From NCBI RefSeq assembly GCF_963082655.1, contig NC_081554.1, positions 96,540,245 to 96,604,244 on the forward strand: 64,000 nt of DNA, given 5' to 3'. Origin of the DNA: Stomoxys calcitrans (Eukaryota; Arthropoda; Insecta; Diptera; Muscidae). Positions 41,501 through 53,477 of the stretch are shown piece by piece. The notes below the pieces were generated by a model. That model was not told where the DNA came from, made no database searches, and worked only from the letters and a program-made list of their open reading frames with translations. The position numbers and the translations under genes are program-made. The first letter of the stretch is position 1; every line of letters starts with the position of its first letter.

Positions 41501-42890
41501 TTGTGTCATCCTGGATAACATAATTTTTTTTTCCTAAAATGGATCTGAACAATTTATAACATAATGCAATGTTCCGCTTCCACAAATCTGCGACTTCATT
41601 CAAACTACAACTTTGATGCCATCTTTTGACTTTGCTCCACTGTTGTAACATACTAAGTGTCACTGTTGCTGTTTTCACAACCACCACTTTGCATTGTTTC
41701 TGTTCCCGTTGCTTTCGCTGTTAGTCTTGTTGGCTTTTAGGCGTTCAGATTTTTATGTTCCTCTGTCACATAGTCGATAATCATGATAATGTGTCCTGTA
41801 ATCAACTAATAAGGTCCTTGTTGTTTTTCATTCTTCAAACACAACAGGGATTGTCACCAATGTGAAGCATCCCTTACTCAGAAGGCTTTGGATTTTTTTC
41901 AAATACGCAGAGAGAGATTTGCACATATTTTCCCAATTTTCTGAACATTTCATTATGGGGGGGGGGGTGGCATTACAATGACACTGACAATGATGTTTGG
42001 TCGGGTGTAATCTATTTTATAGGCCCAAAATTGAATTTAACGCGTAATATTTTCTGCATTTGCCATGTCCTTTTTTTGGTGTTGCGTATTGTGTTTGTTC
42101 TTTTTGTTGGTTTTATGGACAAATGCACTGCAAGGAAGTCTCGTCCGCATTGGTTGGGTAGATAAGTGAATATGTGGGTGGTAGGAAGTAAGCACTTACA
42201 AAGTGGGGTTGTGTATATCTGCATCACATAGCATCATATCGTGTCATTACATTTATTACAGGTTCACTAATCCACTTTCCTTTGGCAGCATTTACTTTCC
42301 GGAGATTTCCAAATTCGATAGGGTTCTTGTATTAGAGGTTAGGTCAGACGGGCTGGATTTCGGTGATGTTATCATGACCATAACACATGTCACAAAATAT
42401 CGTAATTGCTTTGGCGTTGCTAAATAGTCAAGACAAGCATGTTCGCAGTCATTATTGCAGGCCAAAGTATTCTAGCAACAGTGAGGCTAGAAAAAGACTT
42501 AGAGCCCTTTGTATTGGGACAATAGAATGCATTAAATTTCAACAGATTTTTGTTTATAGGAATCGTATTTTGTTGTCATGACCTCAAACGTAGAGTTGGA
42601 ATTTTTCTCTTGGTATGTGGCTTCGTATATAATTGTAAATACTGTACAAGATTTCGTTTCGAATGCTGTTGTAAGTGCAGCAGTGTTTTGTACACTAAGT
42701 GCCCCATCCGGGCAATCCCGTACGTACAACCGGCTGCCATGGGATTCGTTTTGAATGTCATTGTGTATGGCCGCCAAAGAAGTACGGAGTATATGAAATA
42801 AAAATTTTCGATGTGACAAATTATGTTTATTAATGATATTCGTAAATTGTAAGATATCCAAATCGAATTTGGCCCCCTTTTAAGCCAAAT
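41500..42890. other. no gene seen
   Basis: Unrecognised AT-rich sequence with an 11-base G run at 41957-41967. Open frames at 42532-42861 and its overlaps show no domain. Confidence 0.5.
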
Positions 42891-43021
42891 TTATCCCACG
42901 ATTTGGAAGAAATTTGAAACAGTGCCATATTGGGATAAAGTCGCCATATAGACCGAACTCCCGATTTTTGATATTGGGCCTACGTAATGTGTAATTATTA
43001 CACCGGGTCCAGTTTAGACCA

Positions 43022-43560
43022 TTTTTATACCCTTCACCGTATGATGGAGGTATACTAATTTCGTCAATCCACTTGTAACATACCGAAATATTGATCTGTG
43101 AACTATTCTTAATCGTCTCGACATTCTGAGTTGACTTAGCAATTTCCTTCCGTCTATCTGCCGAGAGCACGATATTGAAATTTGCGCTGGAAATTTTGCA
43201 CAAATACTTTCTATAAGTGTAAGTTGATTGGCATTGCAAATGAGCCACATCGGTTCTTGCTTTGATAAAGGTGTCATATCTACCCATCTCGGATTTTGAC
43301 CTCTTGAGCATTTAGAGGGCGCAATCCTTTTTGGATTTGGCTGAAATTTTGCATGTGGTGTTTTGTTTCGACTTCCAATAACATTGCCTATAGGACTGTG
43401 TATGTCTGTGCCCATAGGATCTATATCCGTTTATAACCTGATATAGCTACCATACAAACCGCTTTGATCTTGACTTCCTGAGCCTCTAGAGGGCGCAATT
43501 CTTATCCGATTTGGCGGACTAGCCAGAGTTGACTTCTTCAACCTCTAGGAGGCGCGATTT
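43022..43560 (-). repeat. family-A DINE-like repeat, shortened
   Basis: Tail 'tttatacccttcaccgtatgatgg', 'cttccgtctatctgccgag', body units 'gcgcaatccttt..ggatttggctgaaattttgcatgtgg'. No head. Confidence 0.75.
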
Positions 43561-43702
43561 TTCTTATTATTCATATAAATTTTAACATTAACATATTTAT
43601 GCTTTCATAAGACGTCTATAATTTACATATTTGTTATGAGTTTATGAGACAATTCATTTCCTTTCAAACTAAAGCAACTATATGTAATAAAACCTTAAAA
43701 AA

Positions 43703-44307
43703 TAACAAGTAAAAGCGTGCTAAGTTCGGCCGGACCGAATCTTGGGAACCACCACCATGGAATATGCTAAAAATGTAATAAAAATTAATTTAGTTGAAGG
43801 ACATAATTTTATTCTATGTACCAATCTTCTGTTAAACCAGCAAAAATTAAAGCTTCTAAGAACCGAACAAGGATAATCGAGAGGCCGGTTTATATGGGAG
43901 CTATATCAGGTAATGGACTGATTTGGACCGTACTTGGCACAGTTGTTGGAAGTCGTAACAGAACACCGCATGCAAAATTTCAGCCAAATCGAAAAAATTG
44001 CGGCATCCAGGGGCTCAAAAAGTCAAATCGGGAGATCGGTTTATATGGGTGATATATGTAAATTTGAACCGATATAACCCATTTGTAACCCCCAACGGAC
44101 TGCATCAATAGTATCTATGCAAAATTTCAGCGTCTAGCTCTACGCGTTCAACAGCTATCATGATTTCGACAGACGGACGGACATGCCTAGATCGACGCAG
44201 AACGTTGAGACGGCCAAGAATATATATACTTTGTATGATCTTAGACGATTATTTCGAACTGTTACAAACAGAATGACTAGATTAGTATACCCCATCCTAC
44301 GGTTATG
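43703..44307 (+). repeat. family-A DINE-like element, short
   Basis: Head 'aacaagtaaaagcgtgctaag' with a near-perfect palindrome (43725-43739), one body unit plus 'ggcacagttgttggaagtcgtaac', the 'gacagacggacggacatg' tract, 'gaatatatatactttgtatg' and a tail 'agtataccccatcctacgg'. Confidence 0.85.
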
Positions 44308-44357
44308 TATACGTTTCGTAATGACAGAAGTATTTCATTATTCTCAAATAAATATTT

Positions 44358-45440
44358 TTAAGCCCACCACAATAGAATGGGGTATACTAATTTATTAATT
44401 CCATTTGTAACACCACGAAATATTGATGTAGAACCTTATAAAGTATATATTCTTGATCGTCTCGACAATCCGAGTCGATCTAGCGATGTGTGTTCGTCGG
44501 TCTGTCGAAATCACGATAGCGGTCGAACGCGTAAAGCTAGACGCTGAAATTTTGCATAGATGCTATTGATGTAGTTCGTTGGGGGTTAAAAATGGGTTAT
44601 ATCTGTTCAGATTTAGATATAAACCGATCTCCCGATTTGACTTCTTGAGCCCCTGGAAGCCGCAATTTTTCCAATTTGGCTGAAATTTTGCATGCGGTGT
44701 TCTGTTACGACTTCCAACGACTGTGCCAAGTACGGTCCAAATCAGACCATTACCTGATATAGCTCCCATGTAAACCGATCTCTCGATTATTCTTGTTCGG
44801 GCTATATCGTACAATATCGTGATATAGTCCCCATGTAGCCCGATCTTCCGATTTAAGATCTATGTCCATAAAAACCGGTTCCTTTGTTCGATTTCGATGA
44901 CATTTGGCACAGTGAAAATTTCGCTGAAATTGTTTGCATTAGTATCGAATTTGGTCTATATCGAGGGCTATATCTCGATATAGCTTTTCCGATTTGACTT
45001 TTAGAGCACCGAGAGGATGAAACTCTTATCCGGTTGTGCTCAAAGTATTGTCTGAATCGGTACATAATCTTACATGGCTTCCATATAAACCGATCTCCCA
45101 ATTTTTCTTCTTGAGCCCCTAGAGGGTGCAATTCTTATCCTATTTGACTTAAATGTTGCACAATGCTTCCCCCCATGACCTCAAACTTTCTTGCCAAGTA
45201 TGGTCTGTATCGGTCAATAACCTGCTAAAGCTCCCATATAATCCGATTTAACGATTTTATTTCGAAAGCTTCTAGTGTGCGCATTTTTCATCTGATTTGG
45301 CTGAAATAATAATTTTTTTCTATGATTGCATAATGAATTCTTCTATAACCGTCAACAACTATGTCTAGTAAGGTCAGCGCTGTCTATAACCTGATATTGC
45401 TCAAATATAAACCGATCCTCCGATTTTACTTCTTAAGCAC
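44358..45440 (-). repeat. family-A DINE-like repeat, degenerate
   Basis: Tail 'taagcccaccacaatagaatggggtatac', 'aaagtatatattcttgatcg', then about five degenerate body units up to 45440. Head absent. Confidence 0.75.
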
Positions 45441-45740
45441 ATTACGTAAATCCGGTGGAAAATGCACCATTTATGAAACCTAAGCAGCTATTCAGTACGA
45501 TTTAGACCAACCCCGCCAGGGACGTCGGGGGGTCTAACACAATTTACTGTCCTAGACCATAAAACAAGAGATTAGTCTATATGCTAGCTATATCCAAATA
45601 GCTTCCGATATGTACCATATTCAGGATGTGTAGGGATCTAATGCAACTCATTGTAGCAAACTTTAGCGAAATCAGGTAAAAAATACTCATTTTATGACGC
45701 CTAGACCTTCCATCGGGAGACCAATCTGGACCAAATAAGG
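45440..45740 (+). repeat. family-B body fragment
   Basis: 'gtaaatccggtggaaaatgc', 'tctatatgctagctatatccaaata' and 'aatcaggtaaaaaatactcattttatg' are degraded family-B units. Confidence 0.6.
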
Positions 45741-47106
45741 CACAGAACTATATGTCAAAGTACCACCTAGATATCGTCGGTTTAAGTGAAGCACGATGAC
45801 CGAAATCCAGGACTATGGATGCTCAAAGTGGCTACCACTTCATTATTGCGGGCAATGAAATCCACCGAATAAATGGGTTCAGTCTTTTATTGTTGCCGAA
45901 AGGCAAGTGAGTTCTTTAATTATGTAAAGTTTTTATATGAGCGCATCATGACGGCAAAATTAAATTCAAAATTCCGCTGTTTAAAATTATTATGGACGAT
46001 TTTAATGCCGGGGTGAGCAATTATAATCTACGATCAATCTTGGGAATGCAAGAACTTGGCGATATTAGGAATGACAATGGCTACAGATACAAGGCAGAAT
46101 CAACGGAGAAGTTGCAAAATAACACCCATATATGGGCCGACATAACACCAGCACGTATGGAGACGCTCACCTCTGTCATCGACATTGCTACACAATCCCA
46201 AAAACCATAGATAAGCAACGTAGCCATAGAGAAAATGAAACACCGGAGTTGTCTGCGCGACGCTCTGCTACGGGCAAATTCAAGTGTAGCAAAAACCGCA
46301 GCCATGACTGAATATCGGGCTTCCGCTTCGCTGGTCATGCGCTTACTTCACAGAGGTAAGCGAATGTATAGCAGGTCGAAAATTTAGATAATTTGGAAAC
46401 ATGAGTGGTGTTTAGAAGTCATTAAAACAAATTAGCGTCAACAATAAAAGGCCAACGGCAAAAATAATAGATGAGGACGGATCGGAATTAACAACATCCG
46501 AACAGCAATTAGAACGATGGCGCAGATTTCAGCTCCGAAGGACCAGCAAACGAGGACGTAAGCTCCGACCCTCTTAATTCCCCTGTGCGTCGAAACCCAC
46601 GCAGGGATAAATCTACAGCCCCACCCCCCAGTGAAGAAATTGGGGCCGTTTTGGTCTCACTCAAGAATGATAAATCAGCCGGCCATGACAACGTATCTGC
46701 CGAACTGTTGTGGAATGGAGCACATGCCATAACTCAATCAATCACCCCAATCATCAGGGAGGCCTGATGATTGAGGTGATTCCCTTCTTCCCTCAGAATG
46801 GAAGAAGGGAATCATGGTCACGATTCCAAAGATGGATGACCTCAACCAGTATAAACACTAGAGAGGGATAACTCTGCTAAACGCAATAAATAAGTAATAG
46901 CAAGGCTTCTGCTGTAGCGTAGTTCGTGACGCTTATTAGGGAGTTATATAGGATTGCTGAAGTTTCAGACCGTTTCAATGGAAAAGAGAGCCGTTCTCTC
47001 CGGATCGATTAGATTCCGTCTTAGAGGCGACAAATGCTGAGGCACCCTATGGGATTCTTTGTTGTATAAACGACTTTCTTAGCGACATCGACTATGCGGA
47101 TGATAT

Positions 47107-47373
47107 TTGCCTTTTTGCGCATTGTTTGAGCACATAAAAGCAAAACTGCAACGCTTGGAAGAAAAGGCGGCCAAAGTAGGTCTGAAAATGAACATAGCCA
47201 AGACGAAATTGATGCGGATAGGAACAACACATCTGACACCGCTCACTACAAAAGGTCATGTCATTGAAGATGTTGATATCCTTTCATATCTTGACAGCAA
47301 AATTTCAAAGGGCGGAGAATCGGAAGCAGTCATACGCGAACGCATTAACATGGCTAGAAGCGCCATTCTTTAG
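47107..47373 (+). pseudogene. LINE RT C-terminal part
   Basis: Best-preserved frame of the 45755-48520 element: KLQRLEEKAAKVGLKMNIA, KTKLMRIGTT, HVIEDVDILSYL and RINMARSAIL. The YADD block lies just upstream (47088-47110) in a different frame. Confidence 0.75.
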
Positions 47374-47555
47374 CTAAAAAAGTTTGGAGATGCAGTGTCA
47401 TCTCACATAATACAAGAGTCAGAATAGTCACCAAAAGTTTGAAGTCTATCTTATTAAATGACTTTGCAATTTGGAGCTTGACACAAGCGACTACACGCAA
47501 AATCCTGTCGATGTTGAAAACCGGTAAGGAAGGGCAAAAGTCGAGCGGTGCCGAC

Positions 47556-48245
47556 TGTATTATACTCTACACCTACCTTGTAAGTACAAAGTAGGAGCTA
47601 TATCCAATTCTAAACAAATTTTGATGGACCTCGGCGGATGTTTTCAGATGGGTAGTTAAACAACCCGTATCAAATTTAAAGCAAATATGTTCAAACTGTA
47701 ATAAATACCGTGGACAAATGACAACATTATTGCAAAATATCCAAAATCTGACGAACTTATATGTGGGAGCTATATCTAAATCTGAACCGATTTCTATGAA
47801 ATTCACCAGTATAATCGAGAGTTCAGAGAAAATCCTTCGTACCAAATTTCAAGAGAATCGGTTAACAAATGACCATTAATGCATTATTACTGCAGATCGG
47901 ACGAACATATATATATGGGAGCTATATCTACATCTGAACCGATTTTTTCCAATTTCAATAAGCTTTGTCTCTAGGCCGAAAAACATGCCTGTACCAAATT
48001 TTAAGACGATCGGATGAAAATTGCGACCAGCAATTTGTACACAAATTAAAATGGACAGACGGACAGACAGACAGACAGACTGATAGACAGACAGACAGAC
48101 GGACTTAGCTAAATGGAATCAGAAAGTGATTCTGAGTCGATCGATATGCTTATCAATGGGTCTATCTCTCTTATTTTCATGTGTTTCAAACTAGTGCACT
48201 AAGTTATAATACCCTGTACCATAGTAGCGGTGTAGGGTATAAAAA
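47556..48245 (+). repeat. family-C DINE-like element nested in a LINE
   Basis: Starts near 'attatactctacacctaccttg', holds units with 'gggagctatatc..aatctgaaccgatttttt', an (acag)n tract (48053-48103), 'gaatcagaaagtgattctgagtcgatcg', and the tail 'taccctgtaccatagtagcggtgtagggtataaaa'. LINE coding sequence resumes directly after it. Confidence 0.85.
48053..48103. repeat. (ACAG)n microsatellite in a family-C element
   Basis: About twelve acag/acgg units, equivalent to the GTCC/GTCT tract of the minus-oriented copies. Confidence 0.9.
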
Positions 48246-48524
48246 GGACTTGGTTGGGTCATATCCAACGCCGACCGCGCAATACTATAGCGAGAAATAT
48301 CCTAGACTGGAATCCGCTAGATCAAAGGAAGAGGAGATGCCCGAGAAACACATGGGTCTGCTGTACGAAAGGAAAGTTGGCATTAACCCAAATATCACGG
48401 AATCAAGCCAAAGCTTTGGCCAACGATAGAGGTAGATGGAGAGAGCTTGTTGATGCCCCATGTTCATACTGAACTTTTTACTATTGGCCATATTTTGTTG
48501 TAATATACTTAATTTAATCCAATC

Positions 48525-50860
48525 GGTTAGTTATAACCAGTGCCGACACGACGTCCAAAAATGGATGTAGTTCTTTTTAAGGGAATTAGTTGAGGATTTA
48601 AGATTCTAGTATGAAATTCGTAAACAAATTACCTTTTTATATGACATTTATGTTTAAAACTTGAACTGTACACCGTGTAGCTTCTGTGGCTGTCATGCAG
48701 TGTATGATTCGACTCAGAATTTTTCCCTGCGTTGCACAATGGGCCAAACGACGAAAATTGGTCCACAACTTTTTATCAAGGCGGTAAAAAATGTTCTAGA
48801 TATTTGTAGAGGACATAGGCTTTCAGAAAAATCGCATTATTCGTCTATATCATTAATACAGGGTGTCAAACTTGACCACTTTCCTATTCTCCAACCTTCA
48901 AGGGTCTATAACTTTTGATCTACTGAAACGATTTGCATGATTTAGGAGTTTGACTCCAGGAAATTTCACACAAATTGTGCCAGTATATGTATGCATAAGA
49001 AGAATCATGTCAATATCTTTAGCGATTTAAACATGACATACTTTTTTTAATCAATTCAGAAACTTAAAAAAATTTATCTATGCAAAATTTAAGCATATTT
49101 GCGGTTTAGTCATTTATATTCGCCACTTGAAAATTTTACATTTATGGATATATTAAAGGAGCTATTACACTACCCACACATACGCCGAGACCACACACCG
49201 ACTCATTTGGCAACTGAATAAATGCATAAATACAGAAGGAAAAATATGGAAAGCCAGCATTTCAAGTCACACATAAAATATGGAGATGGAACTATACAAG
49301 GATGGAACTAGGAATAAATATGAGCTTAATATAGCCGCCAAGAACCACTATACACACAGCCACTCTTGTCTCAACTCCTTTGCAACAGCAATGAAAGCTG
49401 AAATGAATACAAATATCTATTCCAATATATGTTCGTGGGTGTGTGTGCGTTTGGTTGTGAGTTAAAGGGCCAACTTCCTTCCACCCAGAATGGCCTGCAA
49501 AACCATCTCAACCGCCAACCACCACCACCGTCGTGGAGTGCCCCCAACGTGTTGTACCCCATTTTCCTATAGCATTTCGAATTCACTTGAGCATAATTTT
49601 TGCGGTCCCTTTTAAGTTTGCATATCAATTGAAAAGTTATGTGTGGAAGCCACACTCACATTGCCGGGAAACTCCGATACGCCGGATGGAAAAGTGGAGA
49701 GTTTTAACCCTACAACGACTGCCTGTGTATGTGTATTGTATATATTCGCAAGCATGCTAGCGAATGCTCCACTCGAGGATTCCGCTATATGTGAATGTGT
49801 GCTGCTCCATTCCATTCTCCCATTTTCCTTTTCCTCTCAGGATATGTGTGTTGGTGTATACACAAGGTATGTATGTGTGTGTGTGTGTGTGTTATGCCGT
49901 TTGTGCAAAAGGCATAGCCATTTGTCAGTGGGTAAAGTGTATTTTTATAACTGTAAAAAATGTAAATGAATATCTATGCATGTACGTAGAAATGTGTGAG
50001 TGTAGGGCACACAGTACATACGAATGCACACAAGGATATTTTAAAATTTTATGTAAATGCGCACATAAGGTGCATGGTGTGGAAAGCAAAGAAAAAAACC
50101 ACTCGCAACGGCGGCTTCACAACACAAAAGTTTGGGTTGAAATCATAAAGGACTTTGCATAATAGTCAACAACCTTAGTTAGGAGGGTTCTTTGGCCATG
50201 CTGGTACGAAACACAGCATAGCCGATCGATTTTCAAGAGAATATTTAAGGCTTCTTAATCTAAATAAGAAATATATATACCCCCAAGATGGGTCGATAGA
50301 TAGATATTGTGGGTGCTGGAGGCTATAAGATTAGCTTATAAGTTTGATTTAAATCGGTCAAAATAAAGCCTTATATTAACTCAAGAACTCAAATCGTGAA
50401 GATAAGTAATTTGAATCTTGCTCCCAGATGATCATGGTTTTTAGGCCCATGAGTCGATTTTAGGTTCACAATAACTTATTTGCTTAGTCTATTTGTTAAA
50501 CTGAAAAAAATTTTATTCTGATTTTAAACATTCGAGTCAAAGATTAGCACAATTAATTAAAAGATGATCAATTTTCCAACTTTTTAAGGAAACATTTCCT
50601 TTGGTGAAAAATATTGTCCTTCAGATTAATAAATCTTTAACTTTGCGTCTTGTTTGTAAAGAAAAAAAATTCTAAAATTAAGGTCAAAATATCGCTGAAT
50701 GTTAGGAAATCGATCTTGGGCCAAGACAACAGTGAAACGTCTATAAAGTAAAATAAGAATGAATCATCGATGAACATTTTCAACTGTTGGTCATATCCTT
50801 TAGGAAATTTAATTTAGAGATAGCCCAACTTTTTTTTCAGTGCATCTAAATTCAAAATCA
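48525..50860. other. no gene seen
   Basis: AT-rich, with a (GT)n run at 49867-49892. The open frames near 49643-50162 run through GT repeats and low-complexity sequence and have no domain. Confidence 0.5.
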
Positions 50861-50871
50861 GGAGACAAATT

Positions 50872-51100
50872 TTCAGCAGTGGTTGTCCTCTTAATAATGC
50901 TGGCTACATTTGTAAAGTACCCAGCCATGTTAAAATTTCTCGACCAAGTGGTGTCGCAATTTGGCACGCCGTTCGGTCTCGGCGTAAAAAGGATGCCTCT
51001 TATAATAGAGCTTAAACCTTAATCGGACTACACTCATTGATATGAGGGAGGTATCCCTGTTCCTTAATGGAATATTCATGGGAAATTTAGTATTTAGTAG
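50872..51100 (+). mobile_element. tRNA-derived SINE copy, head missing
   Basis: Body from 'ttttcagcagtggttgtcctc' through 'ggcacgccgttcggtctcgg', 'cggactacactcattgatatg' and the tail 'ctgttccttaatggaat'. The tRNA-like head is absent. Confidence 0.8.
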
Positions 51101-51135
51101 TATTCAAAATCATATCAGAGAGCCACATCATGGTG

Positions 51136-51372
51136 GAGGCCACCATGATGCAGAGGTGAGCATGTCCACCTGCGACGCTGAACGCCTGGGTTACCATCCC
51201 GGCTACATTTGTGGGGCATCCTGCCATGTTAAAACTTCTCTACCAAGGAGTATCGCTATGCAAAGAGGAGGCCCCTTATCCTTTAGCATAAACTTTAATC
51301 AGTACCGTCCACATAATATGAGAAAAGTAGCCCTGTTCCTTAATGGAATGTACATAGGGAAGGGAATTTGGT
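51136..51372 (+). mobile_element. tRNA-derived SINE copy
   Basis: Head 'gatgcagaggtgagcatgtcc' and a damaged B box, body 'aaaacttctctaccaaggagtatcgc', tail 'ctgttccttaatggaatg'. The fold-back mariner starts 6 bp further on. Confidence 0.8.
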
Positions 51373-51377
51373 ATTTA

Positions 51378-51984
51378 AAGAGTGATTTTTTTGAGGTTAG
51401 GATTTTCATGCATTAGTATTTGACAGATCACGTGGGATTTCAGACATGGTGTCAAAGAGAAAGATGCTCAGTATGCTTTGACATTTCATCATGAATAGAC
51501 TTACTAACGAGCAACGCTTGCAAATCATTGAATTTTATTACCAAAATCAGTGTTCGGTTCGAAATGTGTTCAAATTTTGACATATTTTGTTCAGCGATGA
51601 GGCTCATTTCTGGTTGAATGGCTACGTAAATAAGCAAAATTTCCGCATTTGGAGTGAAGAGCAACCAGAAGCCGTTCAAGAACTGCCCATGCATCCCGAA
51701 AAATGCACTGTTTGGTGTGGTTTGTACGCTGGTGGAATCATTGGACCGTATTTTTTCAAAGATGCTGTTGGACGCAACGTTACGGTGAATGAACACATTT
51801 CGAACCGAACACTGATTTTGGTAATAAAATTCAATGATTTGCAAGCGTTGCTCGTTAGTAAGTCTATTCATGATGAAATGTCAAAGCATACTGAGCATCT
51901 TTCTCTTTGACACCATGTCTGAAATCCCACGTGATCTGTCAAATACTAATGCATGAAAATCCTAACCTCAAAAAAATCACCCTT
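51378..51984. mobile_element. fold-back mariner-like derivative with two 5' ends
   Basis: 607 bp between TA dinucleotides (51376-51377 and 51985-51986). The first 195 bp (51378-51572) and last 195 bp (51790-51984) are near-perfect inverted repeats, far longer than usual mariner termini. Each arm carries the transposase start (MNRLTNEQRLQIIEF, YYQNQCSVRNVF), so both ends derive from the 5' end of the parent. The 217-bp centre holds a transposase piece with the first catalytic block (FSDEAHFWLNGYVNKQN, TVWCGLYAGGIIGPYFF). There is no 3' half. It cannot make transposase but could be moved by a related one. Confidence 0.85.
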
Positions 51985-52308
51985 TAGTACCACATGGAAT
52001 ACAGCATTTCAAACATTTAAAGGCCCTTCCTCAGTCAATCAAAATTTAAGGGTAAACCATCTACTCGATTACCAAAGGGTCACAATTTGTTTTGAGAACA
52101 CAGCATGTCAGTTTGTTGGTTCTTATTTTTGAAATGGGAGGCCGTCATTGACCAATCATTTGTCCCAGTCGCCCTACATGTCCTTTGGGGGTGGTTTGGT
52201 GATATTGTTATTCGGTGAAAGGGGGTCGATCGCCCAGAAGCTTTCACCCAAAAAAATCAAATTCGTATTCTACTGTCGAAGACCTTTTATTAAAGTTCCA
52301 TTCAGTCC

Positions 52309-52670
52309 TAGGTTAGGTTTAAGGGCAGTCTACCATCAGACTCACTTGGACGTTTCCGTCTATTGTGATACCACAGGAACAAGAGAAGCGAGTTGCATTC
52401 TAGTTCCTACTGTTGACCTATCCAAATCGCTTTAAAAACCCCAACAACTTGCGAACGTTCAGAAAACTCCTTCTGACTGCCAGTGCGGGACACACACACA
52501 GCAGATCTTCTATAGTCTCTTCTTCTTCGACATCCTCAGCGCTTTTGCAAATCGTTATAAGCTACCTTCAATCTGTCAACATGTTTTCCCAACAGACCGT
52601 GACCTGTCACGTCGGACACAATGACTGGACCTAGCAAGTCTTCATTATGCGACATAATTTTGGAATGCTC
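52309..52670 (-). mobile_element. LINE 3' end fragment
   Basis: Minus strand: C-terminal Cys/His region (VCPALAV, about 52470-52495), LLGFLKRF, then a 3' UTR ending with aacctaaccta at 52309. It matches 56709-57310 and the 3' part of 28735-29270. Confidence 0.75.
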
Positions 52671-52746
52671 ATAATGCCAAATGTCGTTATGACATTACAT
52701 CTTTACCATTCCACCACTTCACCACACGAAAAATGGTACAGTACAG

Positions 52747-53020
52747 CCACCGTAGCTCAGAGGTAGCATGACCTCCTACGACTCCGAACGGCTGAGTTCA
52801 AATCCTGGCGAGAACATCATGAAAATATTTACAGCGGTGGTTCCAAATGCTGGCGTCATTTGTGAGTATCTAGGCTAGCAAAAAAAAAGCTTCTCCCAAG
52901 AGAGGTGTCGCTCTGCGGCTTAACGTTCGGACTCGGTTATAAAAAACAGCTCTCTTATTATTGAGGTTAAAAACTTTCAATCGGACCGCACTCATTGCTA
53001 TATATGTGAGAAGATCGCCC
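52747..53020 (+). mobile_element. tRNA-derived SINE copy
   Basis: Head 'gccaccgtagctcagaggtagcatgacc' (A box) and 'gagttcaaatcctgg' (B box), body 'cagcggtggttccaaatgctggcgtcatttgtgag', and the end region 'ggaccgcactcattgc'. Confidence 0.85.
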
Positions 53021-53205
53021 CATTTTTTTTATCAAAATGCGGCTCTGGCAATGTGCAATCCACATTGTGTGGAACATTGGGCATTGTATCATGGATCCAC
53101 ATTGTATCACAGTGTCCATAGCCGCCGCATGACCAAAGAGAAAGCTCACCTTAACTCTCAGCAGTGAACGCAGCAATTTTTCTAGCCACAAAGTCCAGAG
53201 ACCAG

Positions 53206-53465
53206 GAGGCCATCGTAGCGCAGAGGAAAGCATGTCCGCCTATTACACTGGAGGCCTGGGTTTGAATACTGGCGAGAACATGAGAAAAAAAATTTCTGCG
53301 GTGGTTATCCCCTTCTAATACTGGCGACATTTCTGAGGTACTGTATCATTTCGTATGATAGCCATGTTAAAACTTCTGCACAAAGAGGTGTCACACTGCG
53401 CACGCCGTTCGGACTCGGCTATAAAAAGGAGGCCTCTTATTATTGAGCTTACAGTTGAATCGAAT
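53206..53465 (+). mobile_element. tRNA-derived SINE copy
   Basis: Head 'aggccatcgtagcgcagaggaaagcatgtcc', B box region 'cctgggtttgaatactgg', body 'cggtggttatccccttctaatactggcgac', 'cgcacgccgttcggactcggc'. Tail shortened. Confidence 0.85.
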
Positions 53466-53477
53466 TGAATCTTATTA

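Larger units (their letters stand above)
45755..48520 (+). mobile_element. RTE-like LINE with internal family-C insertion
   Basis: Plus strand. Endonuclease pieces LDIVGLSEAR (about 45770) and DDFNAGVSN (45992) come first; then an RT lead LVSLKNDKSAGHDNVSAELL (46650-46720), a RGITLLNAI-like block (46864), the RT catalytic DIDYADDICLFAH (about 47088-47125), and KLQRLEEKAAKVGLKMN (47145-47195). After a family-C repeat (47556-48245) the C-terminus follows: LGHIQRRPRN, ILDWNPLDQRKRR and NDRGRWRELVDAP, ending at 48472. Internal deletions and frameshifts throughout; inactive. Confidence 0.85.

Noticed and set aside
49643..50162. Overlapping Cys-rich frames of 108 and 132 codons
   Set aside because: They run through a GT microsatellite and AT-rich sequence, and the Cys and Val residues come from TGT/GTG codons. 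No domain.
51452..51871. A 139-codon minus-strand frame as a new gene
   Set aside because: It is the transposase N-terminus in one arm running through the centre into the other arm in the wrong frame; a product of the fold-back structure.
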